NCBI RefSeq assembly: GCF_047730175.1
Contig: NZ_CP159833.1
Location: 992,001 to 1,056,000 of the forward strand
Reading direction: 5' to 3'
Source of the DNA: Marifrigoribacter sp047730175
GTDB lineage: Bacteria; Bacteroidota; Bacteroidia; Flavobacteriales; Flavobacteriaceae
DNA length: 64,000 nt
Positions 52,828 through 61,871 of the stretch are shown here, one piece after another. A program made the translations under genes and the position numbers. Under the pieces are notes generated by a model, which saw only the letters and a list, made by a program, of their open reading frames with translations, was not told the DNA's origin and did not search any database. Numbering within the stretch: position 1 is the stretch's first letter; every line of letters begins with the position of its first letter.

Positions 52828-52858
52828 ATGGTTAAAGTATTATTTTACCATATATTTG
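52828..52858 (+). promoter_or_regulatory. Promoter of the sufABCD operon with overlapping palindrome
   Basis: TATATTTG (52851-52858), a perfect -7 element, 27 nt before the sufA ATG. An imperfect palindrome with arms ATGGTTAAA (52828-52836) and TTTTACCAT (52843-52851), 8 of 9 bases paired, fills the spacer and the -33 position. No good TTG is seen, which suggests a regulated promoter. A repressor or iron/Fe-S sensor could bind here. Confidence 0.5.
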
Positions 52859-52885
52859 CATACTATTTAGAATAAATCTATATAA

Positions 52886-53215
52886 ATGATTAAAGTAAGT
52901 AATAACGCAAAATCAAAGATAGCACAGCTCATGACTGAAGGAGGCTTTAATGCTGAATCAGATTATGTTCGGGTTGGAGTTAAAAGTGGTGGTTGTTCAG
53001 GTTTATCGTATGAATTAGATTTCGATAATGCCATGAAAGATAATGACAAGCTTTTTGAAGATAATTTTGTAAAAATTGTAGTCGATAAGAAAAGCTTTTT
53101 ATACCTTATAGGAACCACACTAGATTTTAGTGGAGGACTTAATGGTAAAGGCTTTGTATTTAATAATCCAAACGCAAATAGAACTTGTGGATGTGGAGAA
53201 AGTTTTTCTTTATAA
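52886..53215 (+). CDS. sufA: A-type iron-sulfur carrier (SufA/IscA)
   Basis: 109 residues with the three conserved cysteines of the HesB/IscA family: Cys37 in SGGCSGLSY and Cys101/Cys103 in the CGCGESF tail. It carries an Fe-S cluster from the SufBCD scaffold to client apoproteins. It is the first gene of the SUF block, 12 nt before sufB, with the promoter and palindrome upstream. Confidence 0.95.
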   Translation: MIKVSNNAKSKIAQLMTEGGFNAESDYVRVGVKSGGCSGLSYELDFDNAMKDNDKLFEDNFVKIVVDKKSFLYLIGTTLDFSGGLNGKGFVFNNPNANRTCGCGESFSL

Positions 53216-53227
53216 TTACAGAATACT

Positions 53228-54676
53228 ATGAAAAAATTTACAGAAGACGATTTAAAGAAAGACCTTGAAACCAAAGAATATGAATATGGTTTCTATACAG
53301 ATATTGAAGCTGAAACATTTCCTATAGGATTAAATGAAGACATTGTCCGAGCGATTTCTAAAAAGAAAGAAGAGCCAGAATGGATGACGGAATGGAGATT
53401 AGAATCTTTTCGTTATTGGAAAGAAATGGTAGAACCTGAATGGGCAAATGTTCATTATAAAAAACCAGATTTTCAAGCCATTTCATACTACTCAGCACCT
53501 GTAGCTGTAGATCCTAACAAAACGCTGGACGATGTAGATCCAGATTTATTAGCGATGTACAAAAAGCTAGGAATCTCAGTAGATGAACAGAAAAAGATGA
53601 ATAATGTTGCCATGGATATTGTCGTAGACTCTGTTTCAGTGGCAACGACTTTTAAAAAGACTTTAGGCGAAAAAGGAATTATTTTTATGAGTATTTCTGA
53701 AGCCATAAAGGAACATCCAGAATTGGTAAGAAAATATTTAGGCTCTGTAGTTCCTCAACGTGATAATTTTTATGCAGCTTTAAATAGTGCTGTTTTTAGT
53801 GATGGTTCTTTCTGTTATATTCCTAAAGGAGTTCGTTGTCCAATGGAATTATCAACTTATTTCAGAATAAATCAAGCAGGAACTGGTCAATTTGAACGCA
53901 CCCTTGTTATTGCTGACAAAGGAAGTTATGTAAGTTACTTAGAAGGCTGTACTGCGCCTTCTAGAGATGAGAATCAATTACATGCAGCTGTCGTGGAGCT
54001 TATTGCCCTAGATGATGCAGAGATAAAATATTCGACAGTTCAAAATTGGTACCCTGGAAACAAAGAAGGAAAAGGTGGTGTTTTTAATTTTGTAACCAAA
54101 AGAGGTATTTGCGAAAAGAATGCAAAAATTTCATGGACACAAGTAGAAACTGGATCAGCTGTTACTTGGAAATATCCAAGCTGTATTTTAAAAGGGGACA
54201 ACTCAATTGGAGAATTTTACTCCATTGCAGTTACCAATAATTATCAGCAAGCAGATACAGGTACCAAGATGGTTCATTTAGGTAAAAACACAAAAAGTAC
54301 CATTATTTCAAAAGGTATTTCAGCAGGTAAATCACAAAACAGTTATCGTGGTTTAGTTCAGATAAATGCACGGGCAAAAAATGCGCGTAATTTTTCTCAA
54401 TGTGATTCTTTATTAATGGGTAATGAATGTGGCGCACATACGTTCCCATATATAGAAGCAAAGAATAAAACAGCTCAAATTGAACACGAAGCTACCACTA
54501 GTAAAATTGGTGAGGATCAAATATTTTATTGCAACCAAAGAGGAATCGATACTGAAAAAGCAATTGCACTTATTGTAAATGGTTTTAGTAAAGAAGTATT
54601 AAATAAACTTCCGATGGAATTTGCTGTAGAAGCTCAAAAATTATTAGAAATAAGTCTTGAAGGCTCTGTTGGATAA
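53228..54676 (+). CDS. sufB: Fe-S cluster scaffold subunit SufB
   Basis: 482 residues, standard SufB length. Features are the N-terminal helical part (EEPEWMTEWRLESFRYWKEM), SVVPQRDNFYAALNSAVFSD, SDGSFCYIPKGVRCP, and the beta-helix core with GCTAPSRDENQLHAAVVEL and RGLVQINARAKNARNFSQCDSLLMG. The cysteine in the last phrase is the expected sulfur-relay residue. SufB2C2D-type complexes build [4Fe-4S] clusters in the cytoplasm, receiving sulfur from SufS via SufE. It is followed by an unrelated lipoprotein gene and then sufC. Confidence 0.97.
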   Translation: MKKFTEDDLKKDLETKEYEYGFYTDIEAETFPIGLNEDIVRAISKKKEEPEWMTEWRLESFRYWKEMVEPEWANVHYKKPDFQAISYYSAPVAVDPNKTLDDVDPDLLAMYKKLGISVDEQKKMNNVAMDIVVDSVSVATTFKKTLGEKGIIFMSISEAIKEHPELVRKYLGSVVPQRDNFYAALNSAVFSDGSFCYIPKGVRCPMELSTYFRINQAGTGQFERTLVIADKGSYVSYLEGCTAPSRDENQLHAAVVELIALDDAEIKYSTVQNWYPGNKEGKGGVFNFVTKRGICEKNAKISWTQVETGSAVTWKYPSCILKGDNSIGEFYSIAVTNNYQQADTGTKMVHLGKNTKSTIISKGISAGKSQNSYRGLVQINARAKNARNFSQCDSLLMGNECGAHTFPYIEAKNKTAQIEHEATTSKIGEDQIFYCNQRGIDTEKAIALIVNGFSKEVLNKLPMEFAVEAQKLLEISLEGSVG

Positions 54677-54696
54677 ACAAAAAGTAAATTATTTAT

Positions 54697-55104
54697 ATGA
54701 AAAAAATCACACTTTTATTAGCAATTATTGTTCTTACATTTTCATGTAAAAATACAGAACAAAAAACGGAAGAAACAGTAATTGAACCTGTTGTAACAGA
54801 AATAACAACTACTAAAAACCTATTTCAAGGTGAGTTTATTGTTGTAGATAATGCAGCGGTGTTTAAAGGAACTGATTTTATTTATGGAGTTACTTTAAAT
54901 GATGTTGCAAAAGAACTTGCTAGTCAAGTTGAAAATGTTAAAAATGATGCATTCGATATGGTTCCCGTAATTGTAAAAGGAACCATTTCAAAAAAACCTG
55001 AAGGCCAAGAAGGATGGGATGAAATACTTACAATTAATGAAATTGTAAAAGTGAGTGACACTCCTTCAGAAGCAGATATAAAAATAGACGCAAAGAAAAA
55101 ATAA
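54697..55104 (+). CDS. Small lipoprotein inside the suf operon
   Basis: 135 residues with lipobox TFSC (Cys17), then a threonine-rich linker and a compact domain (LFQGEFIVVDNAAVFKGTDF, GVTLNDVAKELASQVENV, MVPVIVKGTISKKPEGQEGW, DEILTINEIVKV). It lies 20 nt after sufB and 2 nt before sufC, so it is made from the same mRNA. The mature part has a repeat-free beta-alpha-beta pattern with VPVIVKGTI resembling a small OB-like barrel. I do not recognise the family. An outer- or inner-membrane location is odd for a gene in a cytoplasmic Fe-S operon. Confidence 0.75.
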   Translation: MKKITLLLAIIVLTFSCKNTEQKTEETVIEPVVTEITTTKNLFQGEFIVVDNAAVFKGTDFIYGVTLNDVAKELASQVENVKNDAFDMVPVIVKGTISKKPEGQEGWDEILTINEIVKVSDTPSEADIKIDAKKK

Positions 55105-55106
55105 TT

Positions 55107-55859
55107 ATGTTACAAATTAAAGATTTACACGCAAGTGTTAATGAAAAAGATATCTTAAAAGGTATTAATCTTGAGGTTAAAGCTGGAGAGGTTCATGCGA
55201 TTATGGGACCAAACGGTTCTGGAAAAAGTACTTTGGCTGCGGTTATTGCGGGTAAAGATACCTTTGAAGTAACTAAAGGAGACATTAAATTATTTAAAGA
55301 GGATATTTCAGAGCTTGATCCAGAAGAAAGAGCGCATAAAGGAATCTTTTTATCGTTTCAATATCCTATTGAAATACCTGGAGTATCGGTTACAAATTTT
55401 ATTAAAACAGCTATTAATGAAACGCGTAAAGCAAAAGGGTTGAAAGACATGCCCGCTTCTGAAATGCTTAAGCTTATTAAAGAAAAAGCTGATTTATTAG
55501 AAATTGATAGAAAATTTTTATCTCGTTCTTTAAATGAAGGATTTTCTGGAGGTGAGAAAAAAAGAAATGAAATTTTTCAAATGGCCATGCTAGAACCTAA
55601 ACTTGCCATATTAGATGAAACAGATTCTGGACTTGATATTGATGCCTTAAAAATTGTGGCTAATGGTGTTAATAAATTAAAAAACAAAGACAATGCAGTT
55701 GTTGTTATCACACATTACCAAAGACTTTTAGATCATATTGTACCGGATTTTGTTCATGTATTAATGAATGGTAAAATTGTGAAATCGGGGGGTAAAGAAT
55801 TAGCTCACAAATTAGAAGAAAAAGGATACGACTGGATTAAAGAAGAAATAAATGCCTAA
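55107..55859 (+). CDS. sufC: Fe-S cluster assembly ATPase SufC
   Basis: 250 residues of an ABC-type ATPase: Walker A GPNGSGKST (Lys40), Q-loop FLSFQYPIEIPG, signature GFSGGEKKRNEIFQM, Walker B LAILDETDSGLD, and H-loop ITHYQRLLDHI. It binds SufB and SufD and its ATP cycle changes the scaffold shape during cluster formation. The order sufB, lipoprotein, sufC, sufD is kept on one strand with short spacers. Confidence 0.97.
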   Translation: MLQIKDLHASVNEKDILKGINLEVKAGEVHAIMGPNGSGKSTLAAVIAGKDTFEVTKGDIKLFKEDISELDPEERAHKGIFLSFQYPIEIPGVSVTNFIKTAINETRKAKGLKDMPASEMLKLIKEKADLLEIDRKFLSRSLNEGFSGGEKKRNEIFQMAMLEPKLAILDETDSGLDIDALKIVANGVNKLKNKDNAVVVITHYQRLLDHIVPDFVHVLMNGKIVKSGGKELAHKLEEKGYDWIKEEINA

Positions 55860-55891
55860 GATTAATGGGTAAAACCATTTAATTAAGAATT

Positions 55892-57205
55892 ATGAGTTTA
55901 AAAGAAAAATTAGTTTCCTCCTTTCTTGCTTTCGATGATCATTTAGAAGACGATTCTCCTATACATGACATTAGAACTAAAGCAATAAATAATTTTGAAG
56001 AAAATGGATTTCCAACTAAGAAAGAAGAAGATTGGAAATACACCTCTTTAAAACCTATTTTAAAAGATAACTATAGTATTTTTCCAAAGGGAGAAAATAC
56101 AGTTGAATTAAAAGATGTAAAACAATATTTTTTACATGACATAGACACATTTAAAGTTGTTTTTATCGATGGAGCTTATAGTTCTTTTCTTTCTGAAACT
56201 ACGCATGATAACATGGATATATGTCTTTTTTCTTCTGCTCTTAAAAATGACAAATACAGCGCTTCAATTGAAACCTATTATAATAAAATAGCAGGGGAAG
56301 ACAGTTTAACATCCTTAAACACTGCATTTGCTAAAGAGGGTGCTTATATCAATATTCCGAAAAACAAAGAGGTTGAAAAACCTATTGAAATTATCAACTT
56401 TGTAACAGGTAAAGAAGAGGCTTTAATGGCTCAACCTAGAAATTTAATCATTGTTGGTGAAAATGCTCATGTACAAATAATTGAAAGACATCAAAGTTTA
56501 ACGGGCAATGCTGTATTAACTAATTCAGTAACAGAAATTTTTATTGAAAAAAGAGGCTATTTAGACTTTTATAAAATTCAAAATAATAATTCAACAGCTT
56601 CATTAATTGACAGTACGTTTATTTCACAAGAACAAGACAGTAATTGTTTTGTACATACGTTCTCATTAGGTGGAAAACTAACTAGGAATAACTTGAAGTT
56701 TTCTCAAAATGGAGAACATTGTGATTCTACTTTAAAAGGTATTACAATTTTAAAGGAAAAACAACACGTTGATCATAATACGCTAGTACAACATATTGCT
56801 CCTAATTGCGAAAGTCACCAGGATTATAAAGGATTGTATGCTGATAAATCAACCGGTGTTTTTAATGGTAAAGTGGTGGTTGAAAAAGAAGCACAAAAAA
56901 CAAATGCATTCCAGCAAAACAATAATATTTTAATTGACGATAAAGCAACAGTAAATGCGAAACCTCAACTAGAAATCTTTGCAGATGATGTAAAATGTTC
57001 TCATGGTTGTACGATTGGACAATTTGATGAAGAAGCACTTTTTTACCTTAGATCTAGAGGAATTGCAAAAAAAGAAGCACAAGCATTACTCATGTATGCA
57101 TTTGCAAATACAGTGTTAGAAAGTGTTAAGATTCCTGCTTTAAAAACAAGAATCAATGCTATTATTGCTGAAAAAATTGGAGTAAGTATTGGTTTTAATG
57201 TATAA
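55892..57205 (+). CDS. sufD: Fe-S cluster assembly protein SufD
   Basis: 437 residues, paralogous to SufB. N-terminal helices (KKEEDWKYTSLKPILKDNY), then the right-handed beta-helix (NIPKNKEVEKPIEIINFVTG, RNLIIVGENAHVQIIERHQS, LTRNNLKFSQNGEHCDS) and the C-terminal ADDVKCSHGCTIGQFDEEAL segment, which carries a conserved SHG. It binds SufB and SufC in the scaffold complex and supports iron acquisition. It ends this half of the SUF locus; a terminator hairpin follows immediately. The next suf gene, sufS, is 2.3 kb away. Confidence 0.96.
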   Translation: MSLKEKLVSSFLAFDDHLEDDSPIHDIRTKAINNFEENGFPTKKEEDWKYTSLKPILKDNYSIFPKGENTVELKDVKQYFLHDIDTFKVVFIDGAYSSFLSETTHDNMDICLFSSALKNDKYSASIETYYNKIAGEDSLTSLNTAFAKEGAYINIPKNKEVEKPIEIINFVTGKEEALMAQPRNLIIVGENAHVQIIERHQSLTGNAVLTNSVTEIFIEKRGYLDFYKIQNNNSTASLIDSTFISQEQDSNCFVHTFSLGGKLTRNNLKFSQNGEHCDSTLKGITILKEKQHVDHNTLVQHIAPNCESHQDYKGLYADKSTGVFNGKVVVEKEAQKTNAFQQNNNILIDDKATVNAKPQLEIFADDVKCSHGCTIGQFDEEALFYLRSRGIAKKEAQALLMYAFANTVLESVKIPALKTRINAIIAEKIGVSIGFNV

Positions 57206-57206
57206 A

Positions 57207-57243
57207 AAAAATCCTTTCAGATTAATCTCTGAAAGGATTTTTA
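57207..57243. terminator. Bidirectional terminator after sufD
   Basis: Stem AAAATCCTTTCAGA / TCTGAAAGGATTTT with a 6-nt loop, an A-run before and T-run after; it also serves the convergent pseudogene. Confidence 0.88.
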
Positions 57244-57267
57244 CTTTGGTTAATTATTAAGTCTAAT

Positions 57268-59310
57268 TTATTCTTTAACTAATTTTGCAGTATACCTTTT
57301 TTCGTTTTTTCCTACTACATTAACAAAATACATTCCAGAGGTTAAATTTGAAATATCTACTGTTTTTTGATTTTTCCCTTGAGTTTCTTCTGAAAAAACA
57401 ACCTGACCCGTAATTGACATTATATTGATTGTTTTAATAATATCTTGTTCTAAAGCGATATCGAAACTGTTTTTTGCTGGATTTGGAAACAAGCTAAGAT
57501 TCGTACTTAGTGATTCAGCACCTCTTGTATTTACACCATCTCCCATTACAAATTTAGATTTAATTTCTGCTTTCATTTTATCGGTTAATTCAAAATCGTT
57601 TTGAGAAGCAAATCCACTGTTATAAGTGATTTGGTATTCCCAACTTTCTGTATAACAACTTTCACAACAAGATGGAATCCACATACCTATTACATAAAAT
57701 TTATTTTGAGCAAAAGGATAATCTGGAAAATTTGTTGTTAATCCCCATGGCCCAACTATAGGAGTAGCAAGAGGTTCTGCAAACCAGCTAGCATTAGAGC
57801 TCCATGCAAAAGTGTCCTTGGTAATATTCCAAGTAAATGGAGGATTTGCTGGCAACGTTGTTTCGTAAACAGACCAATAATAATCGTCAGCATCATTTTC
57901 TTCACATAAATCTCTATCAAACAAAGTATCATCTGTAGTTGCAATCGTATTTAAGGACCCCGTAATTAAATTAGTATCTCCTTGATGCTGTGTGGTTAGA
58001 AAATACTCAGGATCTAATTTCTGTTGAAGAGCAATATCATCGATTGCTAAGTCATTCCCATCACCATTTCCAGTTTCGTCTAATTCAATTTGCAGATTTA
58101 TATCTGGTCCATCCGCGATGAAACAAAACTCAATTCGTTGCCAATCACATGGGTTCGTATCGTCTATATCAATTATTTGACTTATAGAACCATAACTTGT
58201 ATTCATAGAAATTCTAGGGTAAATAGTAAAGGTGCATTGTTCCATATCTTTAAAGTTGGCACAAAACTTATACTCCTTACCTTGTTCAAGACCTGTAATG
58301 TTTTGCTCCCAAATAACACTACTCCCTGCTTGTTGAGTTTTTCCATTAACTACCATAAACATATCATTGGTAGCATAAGCAGAAGGATCTGCACAGAATG
58401 ATTGGTCTGTTACATTCGCTCCAAATGCAGCCGCACTGCCTGTAACATCATATTCTCCTGGAAAAGTTGCTGTTGATTGTCCATAAGTACTTGAAAAACC
58501 TGTATCTCCAAATTCAAAATTGCCATTGGTTACAAGATTAGTTGCTTTTTAATCATCACAACAATATGCCCCATCTTCGGTTGGCTGATCTTGTCCAATA
58601 GTAGCGTCACATAATTCACTAATACAAATATTGTCGATTCCCTAGATTTCTGTTCCACCATCAACATCTACATAAAAATAAATAGAATTAACATTCGTTA
58701 TTAATGCATCCCAATCTGCTGCATTCCCTGTATTAACAACCCATTGCCCATCAGCATTACTTGGCAAAACTCCACCACTACTCAACGCTATTGGTGCGCA
58801 TACTCTTTGCCAACCTAATGCAACATCAATGGGTGTAGAAATAACAAAAGAAGCACTTAAAGTAGAGCTACATCTATCTGGACCATCCTAAATACTTAAT
58901 ATATTATATCCTGTAACTGTTCCCGTTTGAATGTGAAGTGCCTTCATATCAAAACAAAAACAACCTTCCCCTTGAGGTACCATTGCTGTCCAATCTCCGT
59001 TAAAGTCTGTGTCATTATAAGCAAACGTTCCTCCTGTACTACAAGAGCCGTCACGTAATTTTAAAAAATAATCTCCTGTTCCACCTTGACTTCCAACATC
59101 CGTGTAATTAATACCATTAATATTAAAACCACCCCAATTATTTAATAAGCTAGGATGGCAAATAGCATCACATATTGTACCTACAGGAGCAGTTGTAGAG
59201 TATTGATTAAAATCCTCACAAAAAGGATTTTGTCCTTGAGGCGAAGTTCCCATTAAAACAAAACAACAAACCCATACAATAGTTTTGTAATTTTTTAATA
59301 TGTTTTTCAT
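57268..59310 (-). pseudogene. T9SS-secreted protein gene interrupted by three in-frame stop codons
   Basis: One reading frame runs from the ATG at 59310 (signal peptide MKNILKNYKTIVWVCCFVL) to 57268. It encodes about 680 codons interrupted by TAG at 58890-58888, TAG at 58644-58642 and TAA at 58551-58549, with no frameshift. The sequence between the stops still reads as protein (DGPDRCSSTLSASF; GIDNICISELCDATIG; NLVTNGNFEFG). The last open part carries a carbohydrate-binding-like domain and a complete T9SS type A domain (LFPNPAKNSFDIALEQD, GMYFVNVVGKNEKRYTAKL). Translation could start again inside (a 364-residue frame begins at 58362 but has no signal peptide). It separates sufD from sufS. Confidence 0.85.
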
Positions 59311-59504
59311 AATTTCTAAATTTAAATACACCTACTCTATTTTTTGCCTTTTCGGTTTCCGTCAATTGTTCAAATAATTATGCTGTAAATGTATTTTAGG
59401 GCGCTGCAGAAAGAGCTAGTCTCTCAACCCAAAATAGTAGCGCTAATAAACCCTATTTGAAATGGTGTTTTTACTGTTAATTAATCACAAAAACTGTTAA
59501 GTGA

Positions 59505-59536
59505 TTGACATGTTCTTCTTTTAAAATGTACCTTTG
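59505..59536 (+). promoter_or_regulatory. Promoter of the sufS-sufE-sufT block
   Basis: TTG (59505-59507), 21 nt, then TACCTTTG (59529-59536), a perfect -7 element; 18 nt before the sufS ATG. It shows that the second SUF block is transcribed on its own. Confidence 0.6.
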
Positions 59537-59554
59537 CAAAGCAAAATAAAGGGC

Positions 59555-60769
59555 ATGTTCAATATAAATAATATCAGAAAAGATTTCCCAATTCTTAACC
59601 GTAAGGTTAATGGAAAGCCATTGGTGTACTTAGACAATGCGGCAACTTCACAAAAACCTCAAATAGTTATTGATAGCATCGTAGATTATTATTCTAATTA
59701 CAATGCAAATATCCACAGAGGGGTTCATTCATTATCACAAGAAGCTACCGATGTCTATGAATTAGCTAGAAAAAAAATTCAGGAACATTTTAATATAAAA
59801 GAATCTCGAGAAGTAATTTTTACTTCCGGAACTACGCATAGTATCAATATTGTTGCTAATGGCTATACTAAAATCCTAGAAAAAGGGGACGAAATAATTG
59901 TTTCTGCAATGGAACATCATTCTAACATTGTTCCTTGGCAAATGCTCTGCAATAGAACAGGAGCAATTTTAAAAGTAATCCCTATGAATCTGGAAGGAGA
60001 ATTAATCCTTTCGGAATATGAAAAATTACTTTCAGCAAAAACAAAATTAGTATTTGTTAATCATGTTTCAAATGCACTTGGAACCATTAACCCAATTGAA
60101 GAAATTACTAAAAAAGCTCACGAGTTTAATGCTGTTGTTTTAATTGATGGAGCACAAGCTTGTTCACACATTAAAGTAGATGTTCAAAAATTAGATATTG
60201 ATTTTTACGTGACTTCGGCTCATAAAATGTGTGGCCCAACAGGAACTGGAATGCTTTATGGGAAAGAAGAGCTATTGAATCTTCTTCCTCCCTATCAAGG
60301 CGGTGGGGAAATGATTAAAGAGGTGACTTTCGAGAAAACAACGTATGCAGATTTGCCACATAAATTTGAAGCAGGAACTCCAAATATTTCTGGAGGAATT
60401 GCTTTTGGAGTTGCTATTGATTATTTAAATACAATAGGTTTTACGGAAATTTTAAAATATGAAAATGAGTTGGTTGCTTATGCTACTCAAAGATTATTAG
60501 AAATTGAAGGGTTAAAAATTTATGGTACATCCCGTTCTAAAACATCTGTTATTTCTTTTAATATAGGCAGCATTCACCCTTATGATATCGGCACTATAGT
60601 TGATAAACTAGGGATTGCAGTTAGAACAGGACATCATTGCACACAACCCATCATGGAATTTTATAAAATCCCTGGTACTGTAAGAGCTTCTTTTTCGTTT
60701 TACAATACCAAAGAAGAAGTTGATGTTTTAGTTAGTGCAATTAAAAAAGCAAAAATGATGCTTCAATAA
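59555..60769 (+). CDS. sufS: Cysteine desulfurase SufS
   Basis: 404 residues from the ATG at 59555; a TTG at 59534 in the same frame is part of the promoter. PLP lysine Lys224 in TSAHKMCGPTG, the active-site Cys362 in VRTGHHCTQP, and YLDNAATSQKPQ and NIHRGVHSLSQEAT near the N-terminus place it in the SufS (type II) group. It takes sulfur from cysteine as a persulfide and hands it to SufE. It is separated by 17 nt from sufE. Confidence 0.97.
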   Translation: MFNINNIRKDFPILNRKVNGKPLVYLDNAATSQKPQIVIDSIVDYYSNYNANIHRGVHSLSQEATDVYELARKKIQEHFNIKESREVIFTSGTTHSINIVANGYTKILEKGDEIIVSAMEHHSNIVPWQMLCNRTGAILKVIPMNLEGELILSEYEKLLSAKTKLVFVNHVSNALGTINPIEEITKKAHEFNAVVLIDGAQACSHIKVDVQKLDIDFYVTSAHKMCGPTGTGMLYGKEELLNLLPPYQGGGEMIKEVTFEKTTYADLPHKFEAGTPNISGGIAFGVAIDYLNTIGFTEILKYENELVAYATQRLLEIEGLKIYGTSRSKTSVISFNIGSIHPYDIGTIVDKLGIAVRTGHHCTQPIMEFYKIPGTVRASFSFYNTKEEVDVLVSAIKKAKMMLQ

Positions 60770-60786
60770 TTAAATGAAGTTTTAAA

Positions 60787-61212
60787 ATGAATATAAAAGA
60801 AATACAAGATGAATTAATAGATGAGTTTTCGATGTTCGATGATTGGATGGAACGATATGAATATATGATCGAATTAGGAAAATCACTACCTTTAATTTCT
60901 GAAGAACAAAAAACGGATGATCTATTAATTAAAGGGTGCCAGTCTAAAGTTTGGCTTCATGCCGAATTAAATAAGGACATTATTATGTATACTGCCGAAA
61001 GTGATGCAATTATCACCAAAGGTATTATTGCAGTATTACTTCGAGTTTTTTCAAATCAAAAACCTGAAGATATCTTAAATGCAAATACAGACTTTATTGA
61101 TGAAATAGGGTTAAAAGAACACTTATCTCCTACAAGAGCAAATGGTTTAGTATCCATGATAAAAAAATTAAAATTATATGCACTAGCCTTTCAAACACAA
61201 TTAAACAAGTAA
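60787..61212 (+). CDS. sufE: Sulfur acceptor protein SufE
   Basis: 141 residues with the sulfur-accepting Cys51 in LIKGCQSKVW, flanked by YEYMIELGKSLP at the N-terminal side. It takes the persulfide from SufS Cys362 and passes it to SufB. It follows sufS by 17 nt and precedes sufT by 4 nt. Confidence 0.96.
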   Translation: MNIKEIQDELIDEFSMFDDWMERYEYMIELGKSLPLISEEQKTDDLLIKGCQSKVWLHAELNKDIIMYTAESDAIITKGIIAVLLRVFSNQKPEDILNANTDFIDEIGLKEHLSPTRANGLVSMIKKLKLYALAFQTQLNK

Positions 61213-61216
61213 GAAA

Positions 61217-61546
61217 ATGAGCGAAGAAATAAAAATAGACATCAACGAGTTAGGTGAAAAAGTAGTAACCGTAATTAAAACTATTTTCGACCCAGAAATA
61301 CCTGTTGACATATATGAATTAGGACTAATCTATGATGTATTTGTCAATGAAGACTATGCTGTTAAGGTATTAATGACATTAACAACTCCTAATTGTCCTG
61401 TAGCAGAAAGTTTACCTTTAGAAGTAGAAAATAAAATAAAATCTATTCCTTTAGTTACTGATGCTGAAGTTGAAATTACCTTCGATCCCCCTTGGACTCA
61501 AGAATTAATGAGTGAAGAGGCAAAATTGGAGTTAGGTATGTTGTAA
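61217..61546 (+). CDS. sufT: SUF system MIP18-family protein SufT
   Basis: 109 residues of the DUF59/MIP18 family: VTVIKTIFDPEIPVDIYELG at the N-terminus, the conserved Cys60 in TTPNCPVAESLP, and DPPWTQELMSEEAKLELGML at the end. Family members help transfer Fe-S clusters to apoproteins. The last 12 codons are the left end of a 135-bp tandem repeat that continues downstream, so the gene end has been copied without making a longer protein. Confidence 0.95.
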   Translation: MSEEIKIDINELGEKVVTVIKTIFDPEIPVDIYELGLIYDVFVNEDYAVKVLMTLTTPNCPVAESLPLEVENKIKSIPLVTDAEVEITFDPPWTQELMSEEAKLELGML

Positions 61547-61837
61547 AAAAGAACGCTTATGTCCAAGGGAACTTGGTGGTGTTTTTTTATCTTTTTGTAC
61601 CTTTTCTGAACAAAAAGTAAAATGATACCGTAACAAAGTCCTTTGAGTGAAGAGGCAAAATTGGAGTTAGGTATGTTGTAAAAAAGAACGCTTATGTCCA
61701 AGGGAACTTGGTGGTGTTTTTTTATCTTTTTGTACCTTTTCTGAACAAAAAGTAAAATGATACCGTAACAAAGTCCTTTGAGTGAAGAGGCAAAATTGGA
61801 GTTAGGTATGTTGTAAAAAAGAACGCTTATGTCCAAG
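61511..61837 (+). repeat. 135-bp direct tandem repeat, 2.4 copies, spanning the sufT 3' end
   Basis: Unit starts at 61511, 61646 and 61781. Copies 1 and 2 look identical base by base; copy 3 stops after 57 bp at 61837. Each unit holds the last SufT codons and stop, a small hairpin (CCAAG-GGAA-CTTGG) and a longer one (CTTTTTGT / ACAAAAAG). The period is a multiple of three, which keeps spurious frames open on the other strand. Confidence 0.95.
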
Positions 61838-61871
61838 CGAAGATGCAAAACTGGGACTCAAAAATGTTATT

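Noticed and set aside
57268..59310. Stop-codon recoding in the T9SS pseudogene
   Set aside because: Other genes in the window end in TAG (for example at 6942, 27653 and 62378) and TAA, and no recoding element or suppressor tRNA is visible.
59534..59554. TTG start for sufS
   Set aside because: It overlaps the TACCTTTG promoter element; the ATG at 59555 is the natural start.
61559..61609. Tiny hydrophobic frame MSKGTWWCFFIFLYLF, present in each full repeat unit
   Set aside because: Only 16 residues from low-complexity T-rich DNA, no promoter; best explained by chance.
61498..61848. Minus-strand 116-codon open frame across the tandem repeats
   Set aside because: It is a shadow of sufT and of the 135-bp repeat; the period is a multiple of three, which keeps the frame open. 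No start signal or family.
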